DNA from: a virus
Direction: 5' to 3' (one strand)
Virus record (IMG/VR): IMGVR_UViG_3300025327_000086
Span: 1-38,961 of that record
DNA length: 38,961 bases
Shown here: positions 27,620-36,600 of the stretch, one piece after another
Position numbering within the stretch: position 1 is the first letter of the stretch
Layout: each line of letters begins with the position of its first letter
Translations under genes and position numbers: made by a program
The notes under the pieces: model-generated
The model's input: the letters and a program-made list of their open reading frames with translations, nothing else
Databases searched by the model: none
What the model was told of the DNA's origin: nothing

Positions 27620-28843
27620 ATGAGCACTAATGCTAGGGAGCCGATCCTCATCGAAGTAACCCGTGCGCCCGTAACCATCATTTCCGAGGGAAAAGATGGC
27701 GACGGGAGGATGCAGATAAAGGCGAGGCTCCTCGAAGCCGGGATCAAGAACAGAAACAACAGAGTTTATCCCGTCGAAATTGTTCAGAGGGAAGTAGGGA
27801 AGTTGCAAGAGCGCATCGCCGCTGGCGTGGCGTTCGGAAGTGGAGGGCATCCGCAAGACGGGATGACATCGTTCAACGATATCTCTCATGTGTGGCGAAA
27901 AATCTGGATGGAAGGTTCCCAGGTTTTCGGAGAAGCAACGGTACTCAATGCCGGGCGCGGGAAAGTGCTCCAAGAAGTCATTCGGGTGACCGGTTCTGTC
28001 CCAGTATCCGTAAGGGGATTCGGAACCTGCGCAAGGGGGCAATTCAACGGTGAACCAGCGGATATAGTCGAATCCTCGTACCAAATGGTTACCGCGGACG
28101 TAGTCCTGAACGATGCTGGTTTCGAGGACGCCAAGGTCCTGCAAGTCAAAGAGGACGCTGCGGCCAAGGAAGGAGGCGCACCGATGGACCTGAAGGAGCT
28201 GAAGGAGAAGCACCCCGACCTGGTGAAGGCGCTCGCCGACGAGGTGACCGCCAAGGTCAAGCCCGAGATCGAGGCGGCCCTCGCCAAGCAGTACGAGGAG
28301 AAGGTCCTCGCCAAGATCGGCGAGGAGAAGGACGCCATCCGCGAGGCGGTGGAGAAGGAGGTCGCCGAGAAGTTCCACGTCGCGGCCATGCTGGAGGCCC
28401 TGGAGGCCATCGCCGTGGCCGTGGCGCCGTTCGCGGGGCCCGAGGACGACAAGGACAAGGTCCCCGCCGCCGACGCGGCCCTCAAGGCGACCGTGGACCA
28501 TCTCCAAAAGGAGTTGAACAAGGTGGGGCAGGGCCTCAAGGAGGCGCAGGAGCGCGAGGCGAAGCTGCTGGCCGACCTGGAGGCCGCCAAGGTGCCGGCC
28601 TACATCGGCGAGAAGGTCAAGGCCGAGCAGGGCGCGGAGCTGCTCGCCGAGGAGCTGCGGGACTGCCGGAGCACGCAGCAGGTGGACGAGCGCCTGCCGG
28701 CGGCCAAGGCGAAGGTCAAGCGCCTGCTGGAGATGCTCCCCGCGCTGCCGGGCCGGGGCAAGGTGCACGAGGAGCGGCAGGACGACGACGGCCTCACCCC
28801 GCAGCAGCGGCGGGAGCGGCGGCTGGCCGGCGTCCGCGACTAG
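27620..28843 (+). CDS. prohead protease (T4 gp21-like) fused to scaffold
   Basis: A 407-residue fusion. Residues 30-170 are a prohead protease: NRNNRVYP, catalytic His in GGHPQDG (H77), HVWRKIWMEGSQVFGEATVL, and catalytic Ser in VPVSVRGFG (S130), as in gp21/HK97-like assembly proteases. From residue 189 a charged helical scaffold follows (KELKEKHPDLVKALADEV, LKEAQEREAKLLADLEA). The protease half is AT-richer, with different codon use, and the change falls near the join. The scaffold guides capsid assembly and is then cut away by the protease. Confidence 0.82.
   Translation: MSTNAREPILIEVTRAPVTIISEGKDGDGRMQIKARLLEAGIKNRNNRVYPVEIVQREVGKLQERIAAGVAFGSGGHPQDGMTSFNDISHVWRKIWMEGSQVFGEATVLNAGRGKVLQEVIRVTGSVPVSVRGFGTCARGQFNGEPADIVESSYQMVTADVVLNDAGFEDAKVLQVKEDAAAKEGGAPMDLKELKEKHPDLVKALADEVTAKVKPEIEAALAKQYEEKVLAKIGEEKDAIREAVEKEVAEKFHVAAMLEALEAIAVAVAPFAGPEDDKDKVPAADAALKATVDHLQKELNKVGQGLKEAQEREAKLLADLEAAKVPAYIGEKVKAEQGAELLAEELRDCRSTQQVDERLPAAKAKVKRLLEMLPALPGRGKVHEERQDDDGLTPQQRRERRLAGVRD
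28184..28843 (+). CDS. internal in-frame start: scaffold-only protein, 219 aa
   Basis: ATG 28184 has a perfect AAGGAGG at 28170-28176, seven bases upstream, inside the fused gene. It would yield the scaffold alone in excess over the protease-scaffold form, as lambda Nu3 is made from within gene C. The start coincides with the rise in GC content, suggesting the scaffold was once a separate gene. Confidence 0.65.
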   Translation: MDLKELKEKHPDLVKALADEVTAKVKPEIEAALAKQYEEKVLAKIGEEKDAIREAVEKEVAEKFHVAAMLEALEAIAVAVAPFAGPEDDKDKVPAADAALKATVDHLQKELNKVGQGLKEAQEREAKLLADLEAAKVPAYIGEKVKAEQGAELLAEELRDCRSTQQVDERLPAAKAKVKRLLEMLPALPGRGKVHEERQDDDGLTPQQRRERRLAGVRD

Positions 28844-28853
28844 GACCGGGCCG

Positions 28854-28880
28854 GGGGCCCGGCGGGAAACCCAGCGCCCC
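28854..28880 (+). repeat. 27-base leader repeat, copy 2
   Basis: Matches 26346-26372 at 25 of 27 positions. Here no terminator stem follows; instead an exact 15-bp palindrome lies 12 bases downstream. Located in the 102-base gap before the capsid gene, which otherwise holds only the GGAGGAGGG ribosome site. Confidence 0.55.
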
Positions 28881-28892
28881 CTCCGCACAGAC

Positions 28893-28907
28893 GGCAAACC
28901 GTTTGCC
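28893..28907. repeat. exact palindrome GGCAAACCGTTTGCC before the capsid gene
   Basis: Symmetry extends to 8-bp arms (28892-28908). This is the only exact copy in non-coding DNA, 38 bases before the capsid start. As RNA it would form a hairpin close to the ribosome site; as DNA it could be a protein-binding site. Confidence 0.8.
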
Positions 28908-28945
28908 GGGCGCCGCGCGACGCGGCCCCGGAGTGGAGGAGGGCG

Positions 28946-30070
28946 ATGAAGCACGAGGGAGCGACCTGGCTCACCGAAGATGCCGCCCGAGAGCGGCGGT
29001 GGGCGCACATCATCAAGGGCAAGAAGATCGACCCCGCGGACCGCATCGAGCGCCCCGCGGTCCGGATGATCACCGAGACCCTCCTGGACAACATCGCGGC
29101 CCACCTGGTCAGGGAGGGGAAGCTCACCGAGGACCTCGTCACCACGTCCCTCGGCGACCCGTTCACGACGTTCGCCTTCCCGCTCGTCCGCCGGGTCTTC
29201 CCCCGGCTCCTCGCCAACGACCTCTTCAGCGTCCAGCCGATGAGCCGCTCCACGGGGAAGATCTTCTTCCTCGACACGGAGTACACCGGCGGCGGCAACC
29301 GGGATGACCCGGCCGTCTTCAACAAAGACTACGCGACCACGGGCGAGGGGGCGGCCGTCGCCGAGGTGAACTACCGCATCACCGACGTGACGGTCACGGC
29401 CGAGCGTAAGGCCCTCAAGGCCAAGTGGACCATCGAGGCCGAGCAGGACCTGCGCAGCGACCACGCGCTCAGCGCCGAGGCCGAGCTCATGGCGATCGTC
29501 GCCGACGAGCTGGTGCGGGAGATCGACCGCACGCTGATCGAGGACTGCCTGTCGCAGGTGCCCGTCGGCAACCAGTTCACCTTCTCCAAGACGGCCCCCA
29601 CGGGCACGCCCTACAGCAACCTCGACCCGAAAGTCTACCGCCGGCAGTTCTGGGAGAAGATCGTGGACGCCAACACGGCGGTCTTCAAGAAGCGGCACGT
29701 CAACGCGACGTGGATCCTCGCCGGGGCGGACGCGGCGGGCTACCTGGAGAAGCTCGACGAGTTCAGCCTGTCCCCGACCGTCAACCCGACGGAGTGGCAG
29801 GCCTTCACCGGGTCGCACTTCTTCGGGACGCTCGGCAACCGCTGGCTCGTCTTCAAGGACCCCTGGTTCAGCGCCGACAAGATGCTGCTGGGCTACCGGG
29901 GGCCGTCGTTCATGCACGCCGGGTACGTCTACGCGCCGTACATCCCCGTCTTCACCACCGCGCTGCTCCAGGACCCGCACGACATGACCAACCGGCGCGG
30001 GATGATGAGCCGGTACGCGCGGAAGATGGTGATCCCGGAGATGTACGCCTCGCTCGAGCTGACGGCCTAG
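28946..30070 (+). CDS. major capsid protein, T4 gp23-like
   Basis: A 374-residue capsid protein of the gp23 type (HK97 fold). FAFPLVRRVFPRLLANDLFS followed by VQPMSRSTGKIFFLD, VTAERKALKAKWTIEAEQDL and ADELVREIDRTLIEDC are the gp23-family blocks. It is shorter than T4 gp23 (about 520), consistent with loss of the insertion domain. GGAGGAGGG precedes the ATG. No obvious N-terminal protease site was identified. Confidence 0.88.
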   Translation: MKHEGATWLTEDAARERRWAHIIKGKKIDPADRIERPAVRMITETLLDNIAAHLVREGKLTEDLVTTSLGDPFTTFAFPLVRRVFPRLLANDLFSVQPMSRSTGKIFFLDTEYTGGGNRDDPAVFNKDYATTGEGAAVAEVNYRITDVTVTAERKALKAKWTIEAEQDLRSDHALSAEAELMAIVADELVREIDRTLIEDCLSQVPVGNQFTFSKTAPTGTPYSNLDPKVYRRQFWEKIVDANTAVFKKRHVNATWILAGADAAGYLEKLDEFSLSPTVNPTEWQAFTGSHFFGTLGNRWLVFKDPWFSADKMLLGYRGPSFMHAGYVYAPYIPVFTTALLQDPHDMTNRRGMMSRYARKMVIPEMYASLELTA

Positions 30071-30080
30071 CGGGGGCGGC

Positions 30081-30788
30081 GTGACGCAGTCCGAGGCCCT
30101 GCGGGCGCTCCGGCTCCGGCAGGGCGGCCCCGACGCGGCGGACGTGCCGGAGGCCTGGCTCGAGGAGGGCCTGGCCTCCGCGCTCCGCCTCTACGCCCGG
30201 CACCGCGGGCGCGTGGCCGTGGCGGCCCTCGACGGGGTCGCCGACGAGCCCGTGTATGCGGTGCCGGGGGCCGTCGCGGTATTGGAGGCGCACTGGAACA
30301 TCCAGGCCTCCCCGGCGGAGCCGGACCCGTTCGCGGCGGACACGCTGTTGTTCCAGCCGGAGCTGGACGCGGGCGCCGGGCTCTCGCTCTGGGACAGCCC
30401 GTCGCTCTTGGCCATCTGGTATCAGAAACTCCGGGCGGCGCGGGAGCGCTTCCGGGGCGAGTGGGAGGCGATGCCGGCGCCCACGGGCGGCGGCCTGGAG
30501 GTGCGGCTGATGCCGCCGCCCACGACGACGGGGGACAAGGTCTACGTGGTGTACCGGGCGGGCGTCGAGGACGTGAACCGCGTGCCGGAGCGGGACATCG
30601 ACGCGCTGCTGGACGCGGCGGCGGCGGTCGTCTTCGAGTCCCGGGCGACGCGGGCCGCCGTGGTCGAGTCCGTGAGCTTCGGAGGCGCCTCGCTGAAGTT
30701 CGGCGTGGACAAGCTCCGCGACCTGGCCGCGGCGCACCGCGACCGGGCGCTCGCGCGCCTGGCGGGCCCCGCGGGGCCGGTGCACTGA
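30081..30788 (+). CDS. putative head-tail connector/adaptor, 235 aa
   Basis: GTG 30081, eleven bases after the capsid stop. The N-terminus is helical with an LEEGLASALRLYARHR segment; strands follow (EPVYAVPGAVAVLEAHWNI, TGDKVYVVYRAGVEDV), then an alpha-helical end. Position right after the capsid gene and the helical-plus-beta plan suit a neck adaptor. Family not recognised with certainty. Confidence 0.55.
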   Translation: MTQSEALRALRLRQGGPDAADVPEAWLEEGLASALRLYARHRGRVAVAALDGVADEPVYAVPGAVAVLEAHWNIQASPAEPDPFAADTLLFQPELDAGAGLSLWDSPSLLAIWYQKLRAARERFRGEWEAMPAPTGGGLEVRLMPPPTTTGDKVYVVYRAGVEDVNRVPERDIDALLDAAAAVVFESRATRAAVVESVSFGGASLKFGVDKLRDLAAAHRDRALARLAGPAGPVH

Positions 30789-30789
30789 C

Positions 30790-31179
30790 GTGGTCGGCGC
30801 GCTCCGGGCGCTGCTCACGGGCGCCATGCGCGACCTCGGCATGGCCGACCAGGCGGTGTTCCTGCGGGCGGTCGCGGCGACCGGGGAGGACGCCCTGCTG
30901 GGGATCAAGGGGGACGAGACGGTGACGGACACGGAGGTCGCGCCCCGCCCGTGGGTGGCGAACGTGAGCGAGAAGAAGGTCGCCGAGTCCAACGGCCGCC
31001 TCCTGTTCGGCGACCTCCAGGTGCTCTTCCCGCCCGGCGTGGCCGAGAGCGCCGTGCGGGGCGCGGACGCCGTCGTGGTCGGCGCCGACGAGTACCGCGT
31101 GGTGCGGGTGGACACCTTCGCCTTCCAGGGCCAGGCCGTCCAGGTCGCCGCCGTCGTGCGGCGCGTGGTGCGCCCGTGA
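30790..31179 (+). CDS. putative head-tail stopper-like protein, 129 aa
   Basis: GTG 30790. The C-terminal part is beta-rich (NGRLLFGDLQVLFPPG, ADEYRVVRVDTFAFQGQAVQ), as in small head-closure proteins, and the size and order fit. Assignment rests on gene order; no diagnostic motif. The stop overlaps the next start. Confidence 0.45.
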   Translation: MVGALRALLTGAMRDLGMADQAVFLRAVAATGEDALLGIKGDETVTDTEVAPRPWVANVSEKKVAESNGRLLFGDLQVLFPPGVAESAVRGADAVVVGADEYRVVRVDTFAFQGQAVQVAAVVRRVVRP

Positions 31180-31691
31180 TCGCCGTCGAGGTGGACGCCG
31201 CGCGCCTGGACGGCTGGGTCGGCGCGCTGCTGCGGGAGAACCTCGACCTGGAGGCCGTGATCTTCAACTTGGTGCCCTACGTGAAATATCTGGAGTACGG
31301 GACGAGCCGGATGGCGCCCGCCGGCATGGTCCGCGTGAGCCTCCGCGAGATCGCCGCCCATCTCGGGCTCAACGTGGCCGGCGTCGCGGCGGGCGAGGCC
31401 ATCAAACAGGGGACGTTCCGCACCCGCATGGCCGCCGCCCTCGACGACGCGGCCGAGGCTGGGCGCCTGCTTATCCGGTCGCGGACGCCCATCGATACGG
31501 GCCGGTCCCGCCGGGGCTGGGCGGTGATCCGTGCCGAGGACCGCGGGGGCGAGGTGGTCGCCCGCGAGGCGGAGCGGCAGGTCGCGGAGGCCGCCGCCCA
31601 GGCGCGCCTGCGGGCGCTCGCGGCGCCCTTCCCCGTGCGCCGCCGCGGGGGCTTCTTCACGCGGGGCACGCCGGGCCCGCCGGGGGGCTAG
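31176..31691 (+). CDS. HK97 gp10-like tail completion protein, 171 aa
   Basis: GTG 31176 overlaps the previous stop. The diagnostic stretch is LVPYVKYLEYGTSRMAPAGM near residues 33-52, then PIDTGRSRRGW. The HK97 gp10 family acts at the head-tail joint. Somewhat longer than usual owing to a basic C-terminal tail. Confidence 0.75.
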   Translation: MIAVEVDAARLDGWVGALLRENLDLEAVIFNLVPYVKYLEYGTSRMAPAGMVRVSLREIAAHLGLNVAGVAAGEAIKQGTFRTRMAAALDDAAEAGRLLIRSRTPIDTGRSRRGWAVIRAEDRGGEVVAREAERQVAEAAAQARLRALAAPFPVRRRGGFFTRGTPGPPGG

Positions 31692-32126
31692 GTGGTCCAC
31701 GCCCAGGACACGATGCTCAAGTTCTTGCAGGCCGGCCTCGCGCCGAAGGGCGTGGCGGTCGCCGCCGACGCGGACGGGCCGCTCGGCGTGAACCAGCTCA
31801 ACGTGCTGTTCCTGGCGAGCGCCCCGGTGCTGCGGACGAACCCGGCGTGGCACGAGCTGCTGGTGAGCCTGGACATCGTGGCGGACTCGGACGCGGCGCA
31901 GCGGGGCCGCCGCAAGGCCGCCGTCATGGCCCGCCTGGTGGACGAGGTCCTGACGAGTTTCGCCGTGCCGAAGCAGAACTTCGCGTCGCCGTCCGCCCCG
32001 ACGGGGATGGGGACGTTCCTGCTGCCGGACTACCACGGGTCCTGGCGCCGGGTCGCGGACCCGGAGAGCCGGTACGAGCACCTCAACCGGACGCTGACCG
32101 TGCGCTACTTCGAGGAGGCGCGCTAG
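31692..32126 (+). CDS. putative tail terminator, 144 aa
   Basis: GTG 31692, directly before the tail tube gene. Contains LNVLFLASAPVLRTNPAWHE, then LVSLDIVADSD and RTLTVRYFEE strands. Size, order between gp10-like and tube genes, and the fold outline suit a tail terminator that caps the tube. No sequence hallmark known to me. Confidence 0.5.
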   Translation: MVHAQDTMLKFLQAGLAPKGVAVAADADGPLGVNQLNVLFLASAPVLRTNPAWHELLVSLDIVADSDAAQRGRRKAAVMARLVDEVLTSFAVPKQNFASPSAPTGMGTFLLPDYHGSWRRVADPESRYEHLNRTLTVRYFEEAR

Positions 32127-32141
32127 CAAGGAGGTCGAGCG

Positions 32142-32966
32142 ATGGCATCCACCGCCCTGGAGGGAAGACTCCGCGACCAGAAGAAGGTCCGGATCGGGTT
32201 CGTCCGGCTCTTCGTCTCCGCCGTGGGGACCGCCTACGACAAGACGGCGAAGTTCGACACCGAGACCCCGCCCACGGGCTGGCGGGACCTCGGGGCCACG
32301 GGCGACGACACCACCGTGGAGGCCACCAAGGAGGTCTTCAACCTCCAGACCGGCGTCCTGCGGACGGTGAAGTTCCAGGCCGTCATCGGGCTGAGCGGCC
32401 GGCTGACGGCGAATCTGCACGAGTACGACGCCGCGGGCGTCTACCAGGCGCTGGGCGCGGCCCTGCCGTTCAACGCCCTGCGGGCGGCCCCCACCGCCTC
32501 GGGCATCGCCAGCGTGGCGGACAAGACGCAGTTCACACTGGCCTCCGGGCAGGGGGCCAACTTCGCCGTGGGCGACCGGGTCGTCGTGGACCTCTCGGCG
32601 AACCTGACGCGCTCGCTCAACACGAGCGCGATCTCGGTCATCGCCGCCGACGTCATCACGGTGAGCCCGGCGCTCTACGTGCTCCCGACGACCAGCATGC
32701 TCGTCCAGAAGGTCCTGGCCCGGAAGAACGCGGCGGGCACGACCGAGCTGCCGCACTTCGCCGTGCTGGCCGTGCACGACATGGCCGTCGGGGCCGGGCA
32801 GGTCGCGTACCACTTCCCGGAGGTCGCCTTCGGCGCGGCCGGGTTCCGCCCGGACTTCGCCGGGGGGCGGGAGAACGTCAAGCTGGCCTTGGAGGCGACC
32901 GCGTTCGGCGTGACCGACGCGGACTTCGCCGACACGGTGGTGTTCACGATCCACGACTTCGACTAG
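32142..32966 (+). CDS. major tail tube protein, 274 aa
   Basis: AAGGAGG lies upstream of ATG 32142, the strongest site in the tail region, as expected for the most abundant tail protein. Beta-rich throughout, with TGWRDLGATGDDTTVEATKE, RTVKFQAVIGLSGRLTANL and a C-terminal ENVKLALEATAFGVTD. A central insert (residues about 120-190, ASVADKTQFTLASGQ) looks like an added beta domain. It comes just before the tail chaperone gene, in the usual order. Confidence 0.72.
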   Translation: MASTALEGRLRDQKKVRIGFVRLFVSAVGTAYDKTAKFDTETPPTGWRDLGATGDDTTVEATKEVFNLQTGVLRTVKFQAVIGLSGRLTANLHEYDAAGVYQALGAALPFNALRAAPTASGIASVADKTQFTLASGQGANFAVGDRVVVDLSANLTRSLNTSAISVIAADVITVSPALYVLPTTSMLVQKVLARKNAAGTTELPHFAVLAVHDMAVGAGQVAYHFPEVAFGAAGFRPDFAGGRENVKLALEATAFGVTDADFADTVVFTIHDFD

Positions 32967-32991
32967 GCCCGGCGCGCGGGGGAGGGGTCCG

Positions 32992-33435
32992 ATGGCTGGC
33001 AAGGACGGCAAGGGCGCGGCCGAGGCCGTGCGGGGCGAGATGCTCTTCCCGGAGTCCTCGCCGGACTGGTTCACCGTCGAGGACCGGCGGTTCCAAATCC
33101 GGCAGATGCCCTTCACCTATGAGCGGCGCGTCCTGGCGCTGCTGGAGCCGACGCTCGGGCGCGTCCTGGAGTCCCCGGACGGGGCCTGGGGCGCCGCCCT
33201 CGTCGGCGAGTTCTCGCGCCTCCTCCCGGAGGTCGTCGCCATCGTCGCCCAGATGACCGACCCGGCGGTGACGCCGGAGTGGGTCGCCGACCGCATGATC
33301 GCGGCGGACATGGTGGACGTGGTCAGGCGGCAGCTCGAGAAGAACAAGCTCATGGACCGGGTGGCCGATTTTTTCCGGTCGAGGGGGACGGGGGCGGCGC
33401 GGGCGGTCCAGGACTTCCTGAGCACGCCGTCCTGA
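32992..33435 (+). CDS. tail assembly chaperone, G-like, 147 aa
   Basis: The first ORF of the chaperone pair found between tube and tape measure in long-tailed phages. Residues 1-120 are mainly helical (RQMPFTYERRVLALLEPTLG, EFSRLLPEVVAIVAQMTDP). Near its end, at 33369-33375, lies a T TTT TTC slippery site in phase. It helps fold the tape measure protein during tail assembly. Confidence 0.75.
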   Translation: MAGKDGKGAAEAVRGEMLFPESSPDWFTVEDRRFQIRQMPFTYERRVLALLEPTLGRVLESPDGAWGAALVGEFSRLLPEVVAIVAQMTDPAVTPEWVADRMIAADMVDVVRRQLEKNKLMDRVADFFRSRGTGAARAVQDFLSTPS

Positions 33436-33677
33436 CCTACGTCTGCAAGACGTTCGGGTCCCCCGACCTGAACGCGGTGGGCCGCACGCTGACCCGGGCG
33501 CAGCTCCACCTGCTCCTCCACGGGGACCTCCTGCTCCAGCGGCGGGCCCGGCCCGACGCGGGGCACGCCGGCCGCGGGGCGGCGGACCCGGCCCACCGGG
33601 ACACGCGGAAGATGGCCAAGCGCGAGTACCTCGACTACGTGTGGTCCCAGATGGGGACGAGCGAGACGTGCCACTAG
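32992..33677 (+). CDS. G-T frameshift product of the tail chaperone
   Basis: A -1 shift at 33369-33375 enters a frame that stays open to TAG 33675-33677 and reads PEHAVLTYVCKTFGSPDLN and later MAKREYLDYVWSQMGTSE. This downstream frame overlaps the tape measure start at 33668. The fused product would be 228 residues. The T part has no convincing start of its own. Gene order, slip site and phase all agree with the lambda G/GT scheme. Confidence 0.72.
33369..33375 (+). promoter_or_regulatory. -1 ribosomal frameshift site T TTT TTC
   Basis: Zero-frame codons are GAT TTT TTC CGG, so the heptamer is in the X XXY YYZ phase. After the shift the frame avoids the TGA 33433-33435 and continues 80 codons past it. 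GC-rich sequence downstream could form a stimulating structure. Confidence 0.72.
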
Positions 33678-36600
33678 ACGTCGGGGCCATCGGCGACATC
33701 GTCGTCCGCCTGCGGGCGGACGCCAGCGAGGTCAAGGCCGCCGTCCAAGACGGCGCCAACGGCGTGGACGTCCTGCGCCAGGCGGCGGTCCGGGCCACGC
33801 GGCAGGTCGGGGACTTCGCGGGCGCCGTCCGGCGGGCCGCCGAGGCGCTCGCCGGCCTCCGCCAGGCGGAGACCTTCGGGGCCGTGGCCCGCCAGGCCGC
33901 CGCCGGGGTCGCGGGCGTCGAGCGCTTCCGCGGCGCCGTGCAGGGGGCCGCCGCGGGCCTCGCCGCCGTCGCGGAGTCCGACCCGTTCGCCCGGGCCGCC
34001 CGGCAGGCCGCCGCGGCGGTCGCCGAGATCCAGCGCTTCGCCGCCGCCGCCCAGGGGGCCGCCGCCCAGCTCGCCGCCATCCCGCAGGCCGCCCGCTTCG
34101 AGGGCCTCGCCGCCAACCTCCAGCGGGCCCTCGCCGGCATCGCGGACCCCGCCCGCCTGGAGGCCGTCCGCGCCCGCTTCGAGGGCCTCTTCGCCTCCCT
34201 GGCCGACCCCGCCCAACTCAAAAACATCGGCGCCAACATCCGCCAGGCGCTCGCCGGCGTCGGCGAGGCCGCCCAGCGCGAGGGCCTCGCCCGGCAGTTC
34301 GAGCGGGTGTTCGCCGGGCTCAAGACGCCGGAGCAGGTCCGCCAGCTCGGCGAGGCCGTCACCGGCACCTTCCAGACCGCCACCCGGGAGATCGGCCGGG
34401 CCGGCGACGCGGCCGCGCGCTTCGGCCGGGCCGGCGAGGCGGCCAGCGCCTCCTACGGCGGGCTCGCCGGCACCTTCCGCACCCTCGCCGGGCTGGCCGC
34501 CGTCGTGTTCGCCGTCCGCCAGGTCCGCGAGTGGGTCGGCGCGGGCGCACAGTTCAACGCGCAGATCGAGCAGATGGTCCTCGGCATGCGCGCCGTCCTG
34601 GCGACGAACCTGGAGGTCACCGACCAGTTCGGCCGCCAGGTGGAGGGGGCGCAGAAGCTCGGCATCGCGGGCGAGCAGGTCAGCCTCCAGATGGAGAAGC
34701 TGAAGCGCGACGCCCTGCTCACGACGGCGACGCTCCAGCAGCTCATCGAGACCATGCAGGTCGCCATCGGCCCCGGCTCCGCCGTCGGCCTGTCCGTGGA
34801 CCAGATCCGCCAAGTCGTCGTCGCCCTCTCGCAGATGGCCGCCGCCATCGGCCTGCCGCTCGTCCAGATCCCCATCGAGATCCGCGAGATCCTGGAGGGC
34901 ACGATCCAGTACCGGACGCGCATCGCCCAGGTCCTGAACATCCAGAACGAGCAGGTGAACAACTGGAAGGCGCAGGGCACGCTCTTCCAGGAGCTCATCA
35001 AGCGCACGGCGTCCTTCCAGGTGGCGGGCCAGCAGGCGGGCGAGACGTGGATCGGCATCCTGTCCACCCTCCGGGACTTCAAGGAGCAGCTCGCCGGCGC
35101 CGCCCTGGCGCCCGCCATGGACCTGATCCGGCGGGCGTTCGTGGCCATCCGCGACAGCCTGGGCGAGGCCCGGGGCGGCATTTTCGTGTTCAACGAGAGC
35201 GTCGTCCAGGTCCGCGACAGCATCGGGCGTTTCGCCACGGGGGCCGTGCAGGGATTCTTGGAGTTCCTGCAACGCATTCGCCCCGTCGCCCCGGCGCTCC
35301 TCGAGCTCGCCGCCGTGCTCGGGGACGCGGTGCGGATCGCCGGGAGCCTCGCGGCCTCGCTCGGCGTGCTGGCGGCCAACCTAGTGGCCGCCTACAACGA
35401 GTGGCTCAAGTGGACCGGCATCCCGGCGATCCTCGAGGCGGCCGGTAACGCCCTCGACAGGCTCCGCAAGCGCGCCCGCGGCGAGGCCCTGACCGGCGTG
35501 GAGGCGGCCCAGCGGGACGCCGAGGCGGCCGCCGAGGCGGGCCGCGCCGCCGAGGCGCGCCAGCGCCTCTTGGTGGCCGAGATCTCCGGCCTCAAGGACG
35601 TCCGGGCGGTCCTGACCGACACCACGGCGGCGCGCGAGGACCAGGCCAAGGCGGTCAGCGCCCTGGCGCAGCAGTACCCGGAGCTCCGGCGCTTCCTGAA
35701 CACGGAGGCCACGCAGACGCGGGAGGTCGCCGCCGCGATCGACCAGATGACGGCGGCGCGCGAGGGCGACATCGAGAGGACGCGCGAGCAGCGCGTGGCC
35801 GCCGTCCAGGAGCAGATCGACGCCCAGCGGCGCATCCTGGCCCTGGCCGCCCAGCGGCGGGCCGAGATCGAGCCGGGCCTGCCCGACCCGGCGAAGATGC
35901 GCGAGGCCGCGGCCTTCGCCGAGAAGCTCTCCGCCGGGGCCGGGAAGCTGATCGAAGCGCGGGCGGAGGAGGCCGCCCAGCTCCGCCGCGCGGAGACGGC
36001 GGCGATCGACGCCCTCATCGAGAAGGACCGGGAGCTCCGGACGCTCGTCGGCAAGCCGGTCATCGAACCGCGCCTGCGGGCCGAGACGCCGGACGAGCTC
36101 AAGCGCCGCCTCGCGCTGGAGACGGAGGGGCGCAAGGGCGCCGCCCAGGCGCTCCTCAAGATCCAAGAGGACGCCGAGGCGGAGCTGTCCAAGCGCCGCG
36201 CGGAGTTCGAGGCGCGCGAGGGCGCGACCATCGAGGAGCGGCTGCGGTTCGAGCGGGCGGCCCTGGCCGAGAAGCAGCGCATCGAGCGGGCCAAGCTCCA
36301 GATCGCCATCGACGCCCTGCGGGCCGAGTCCGAGGCCATCCAGCGCACGGAGGACCAGCGCCAGCAGGCGGCGCTCGGGACCGCCGCGCGGATCGAAGAC
36401 CAAGCGCGCCGGGCCCGGGAGGCCGGCCGGGTCACAGAGGCGGCCGAGCTGGAGCGCAAGGCGAACGAGGCCAAGGTCCTGGCCGCCCGGCAGGCGGCGC
36501 CCGAGCTGGTCCGCGTCGAGCGCGAGATCCAGGACAAGCGCGCCGACCTCGCCCGGCTCGCCCTCCGCCAGGAGGAGGAGGCCATCCGCCAGCGGACGGC

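Noticed and set aside
29952-33116. 1054-codon open frame on the minus strand, and other long minus-strand frames at 35381-38101, 27449-29980 and 13557-15107
   Set aside because: They lie opposite well-supported genes, have Arg/Gly/Pro/Ala-rich low-complexity sequence without domains, and are expected from high GC at third codon positions.
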